Part shown: positions 63,160-64,000 of the stretch, in pieces
Layout of the letters: every line of letters begins with the position of its first letter
Position numbering within the stretch: position 1 is the first letter of the stretch
Assembly: GCF_947507565.1 (NCBI RefSeq)
Contig: NC_089180.1
Coordinates: 2,728,001 to 2,792,000 of the forward strand
Reading direction: 5' to 3'
DNA from: Oscarella lobularis
Lineage: Eukaryota > Porifera > Homoscleromorpha > Homosclerophorida > Oscarellidae
DNA length: 64,000 nucleotides
Notes under the pieces: generated by a model
What the model saw: the letters and a program-made list of their open reading frames with translations, nothing else
Databases searched by the model: none
What the model was told of the DNA's origin: nothing
Position numbers and translations under genes: made by a program

Positions 63160-64000
63160 CTACGAACTGTGTTCATCGCTGTCTGACGTGGCATCTAGGA
63201 CGTAGTCTTCAAAACGCACTGGGAGTCGCGTGATCCGACGTGGTCGTTCGGGTGGTTCGTCTTTCCTTCCGATCGGTTCTGGTGTGAGTGAGGGTGGTTG
63301 CTGAGGGTGGACGTTGTCAGAGGGCGGGGCTACCGGACTTGCGATCGGTTGCGGTTGCACGTTGACGGCTGGAGTTGGTGTCGGAGCCGCTGGTCTTGCG
63401 ATTGGTTGAGGCGTGTTGATTACAGGGCCGCTCGGGACCCGGGATATGACGTTCTCAAAGTCCGTTACATCTCCGACGTCCGTACGGTGTGGGGTTTCGT
63501 TCGCTCCGGTCCCTGGCTGTGGTTGCGAATGATTCGGTGTCGTAGGGGTTCCGAGTGTTTGTCCGTCGTTTGCAGCATCCGTCGTTGTCGTGCTGGATGT
63601 TTCGTCGTGCGGCGCATCGATGGGTTGATAGCACGGTCGTAAGCGGTCGTGATGTACCCATCTCCGTCGCCCTCTTTTGTGTGAATGTTGGATTTGGTAA
63701 ACGTCATTCTCTCCTTGTTTTCGCAGAATTTTAAATGGGCCGTCCCATACCGAAAGTAACTTGTAGACTTTTCCCCGCAGTCGGCCTGGATCATGCAGGT
63801 AGACGAGGTTTGCCGGGCGAGTACAAACGTACGTGGGGTGTCACGCCTTGACGTTGTCGCTCCTTGGCCGCCGTCAAATTGGCATCCACTAATTCCCGTG
63901 CTCTATCCATCTCCGTGGATAACCGTTGAAGATACTCTGATGTATCCGTTGGCGGCGGGGTTGCGCAGCTGCACGCGACGTCGGTTGGAAGGCGGGGTTT
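63160..64000 (-). pseudogene. Ty3/gypsy polyprotein, integrase C-terminal end (continues beyond window)
   Basis: Read on the minus strand from the window edge: TDTSEYLQRLSTEMDRAREL, AAKERQRQGVTP, then after a one-base shift near 63825 ANLVYLHDPGRLRGKVYKLL and SVWDGPFKILRKQGENDVYQ, the GPY/F-type integrase C-terminal module. The frame then stays open without a methionine through a long Thr/Pro-rich linker to the acidic end DYVLDATSDSDEHSS (stop at 63160). That ending resembles the gypsy scrap at 27.7 kb (DFVLDFSDSDDQS), so both are probably the same clade. The frame is open for over 200 codons after the shift, so this copy is comparatively young. Confidence 0.75.

Overview
The window is eukaryotic and almost certainly from an invertebrate animal. 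Clean GT-AG introns of about 47-55 bp can be read in several genes, no bacterial operon structure is visible, and the coding remnants belong to families typical of metazoan genomes: THAP, ZNF862-type hAT, pogo/Tigger, PIF/Harbinger, P-element-like, Mutator-like, DIRS/YR, Ty3/gypsy, a CR1-like LINE tail, Helitrons and a RIG-I-like DECH-box helicase fragment. The mixture resembles what is seen in sponges and cnidarians, but no sequence here fixes the phylum. Nearly the whole 64 kb is a transposon graveyard with nested and truncated copies. A 200-base run of N (29741-29940) shows it is a scaffold with an assembly gap.

Layout. 0.9-3.1 kb (-): decayed DUF6589-like/RING element protein. 3.1-3.8 kb: palindromic GTCC/GGAC minisatellite. 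4.0-5.2 kb: one arm of a 1.15 kb inverted repeat whose other arm lies at 24.6-25.8 kb. 5.2-5.6 and 9.7-10.4 kb: a dispersed repeat, the second copy interrupted by a TA-flanked Tigger-type MITE. 7.0-7.7 kb: gag/protease remnant. 9.2 kb: THAP exon. 11-17.4 kb: remnants of hAT, two Tc1/IS630-type transposases, a MULE, a tyrosine recombinase and a decayed Helitron. 20.6-24.1 kb: Tigger transposase, RIG-I-like helicase fragment and a gene joining an NRF1-like segment to a Ulp1-like protease. 24.2-24.6 kb: GTCTC minisatellite. 26-30 kb: hAT scrap, two copies of a RecQ-like fragment around a gypsy integrase scrap, retropepsin scrap, N gap. 30-32 kb: zinc-binding ORFs and a Helitron Rep scrap. 32.2-35.2 kb: 5'-truncated gypsy element with a 3' LTR. 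35.6-36.1 kb: palindromic 15-bp minisatellite. 36.2-41.1 kb: IS630-like, LINE, P-element-like and DIRS pieces.

The best preserved element is a full-length Helitron at 41459-49267 (7.8 kb). It has a TC 5' end, a 10-bp-stem 3' hairpin, a CTAG 3' end, A/T flanks, an intact three-exon RPA-like gene (433 aa) and an intact 1515-aa Rep/helicase. Both proteins read through without a lesion, so it looks recently inserted and potentially autonomous.

49-64 kb holds a Mutator-like transposase whose tail is duplicated around a GTAGAGTGG minisatellite, an eight-exon RFX-like/DUF6589-like gene on the minus strand (52.4-54.3 kb) whose exons 2-8 stay in frame, a second P-element-like fragment, gypsy integrase pieces at 57.0-57.5 and 63.2-64.0 kb, a 678-bp foldback element with a TTA duplication, a second Tigger-type MITE and a Harbinger transposase pseudogene.

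No ordinary single-copy host gene is certain. The RIG-I-like fragment, the NRF1-like/Ulp1-like gene and the RFX-like/DUF6589-like gene are the best candidates for something other than plain transposase debris.
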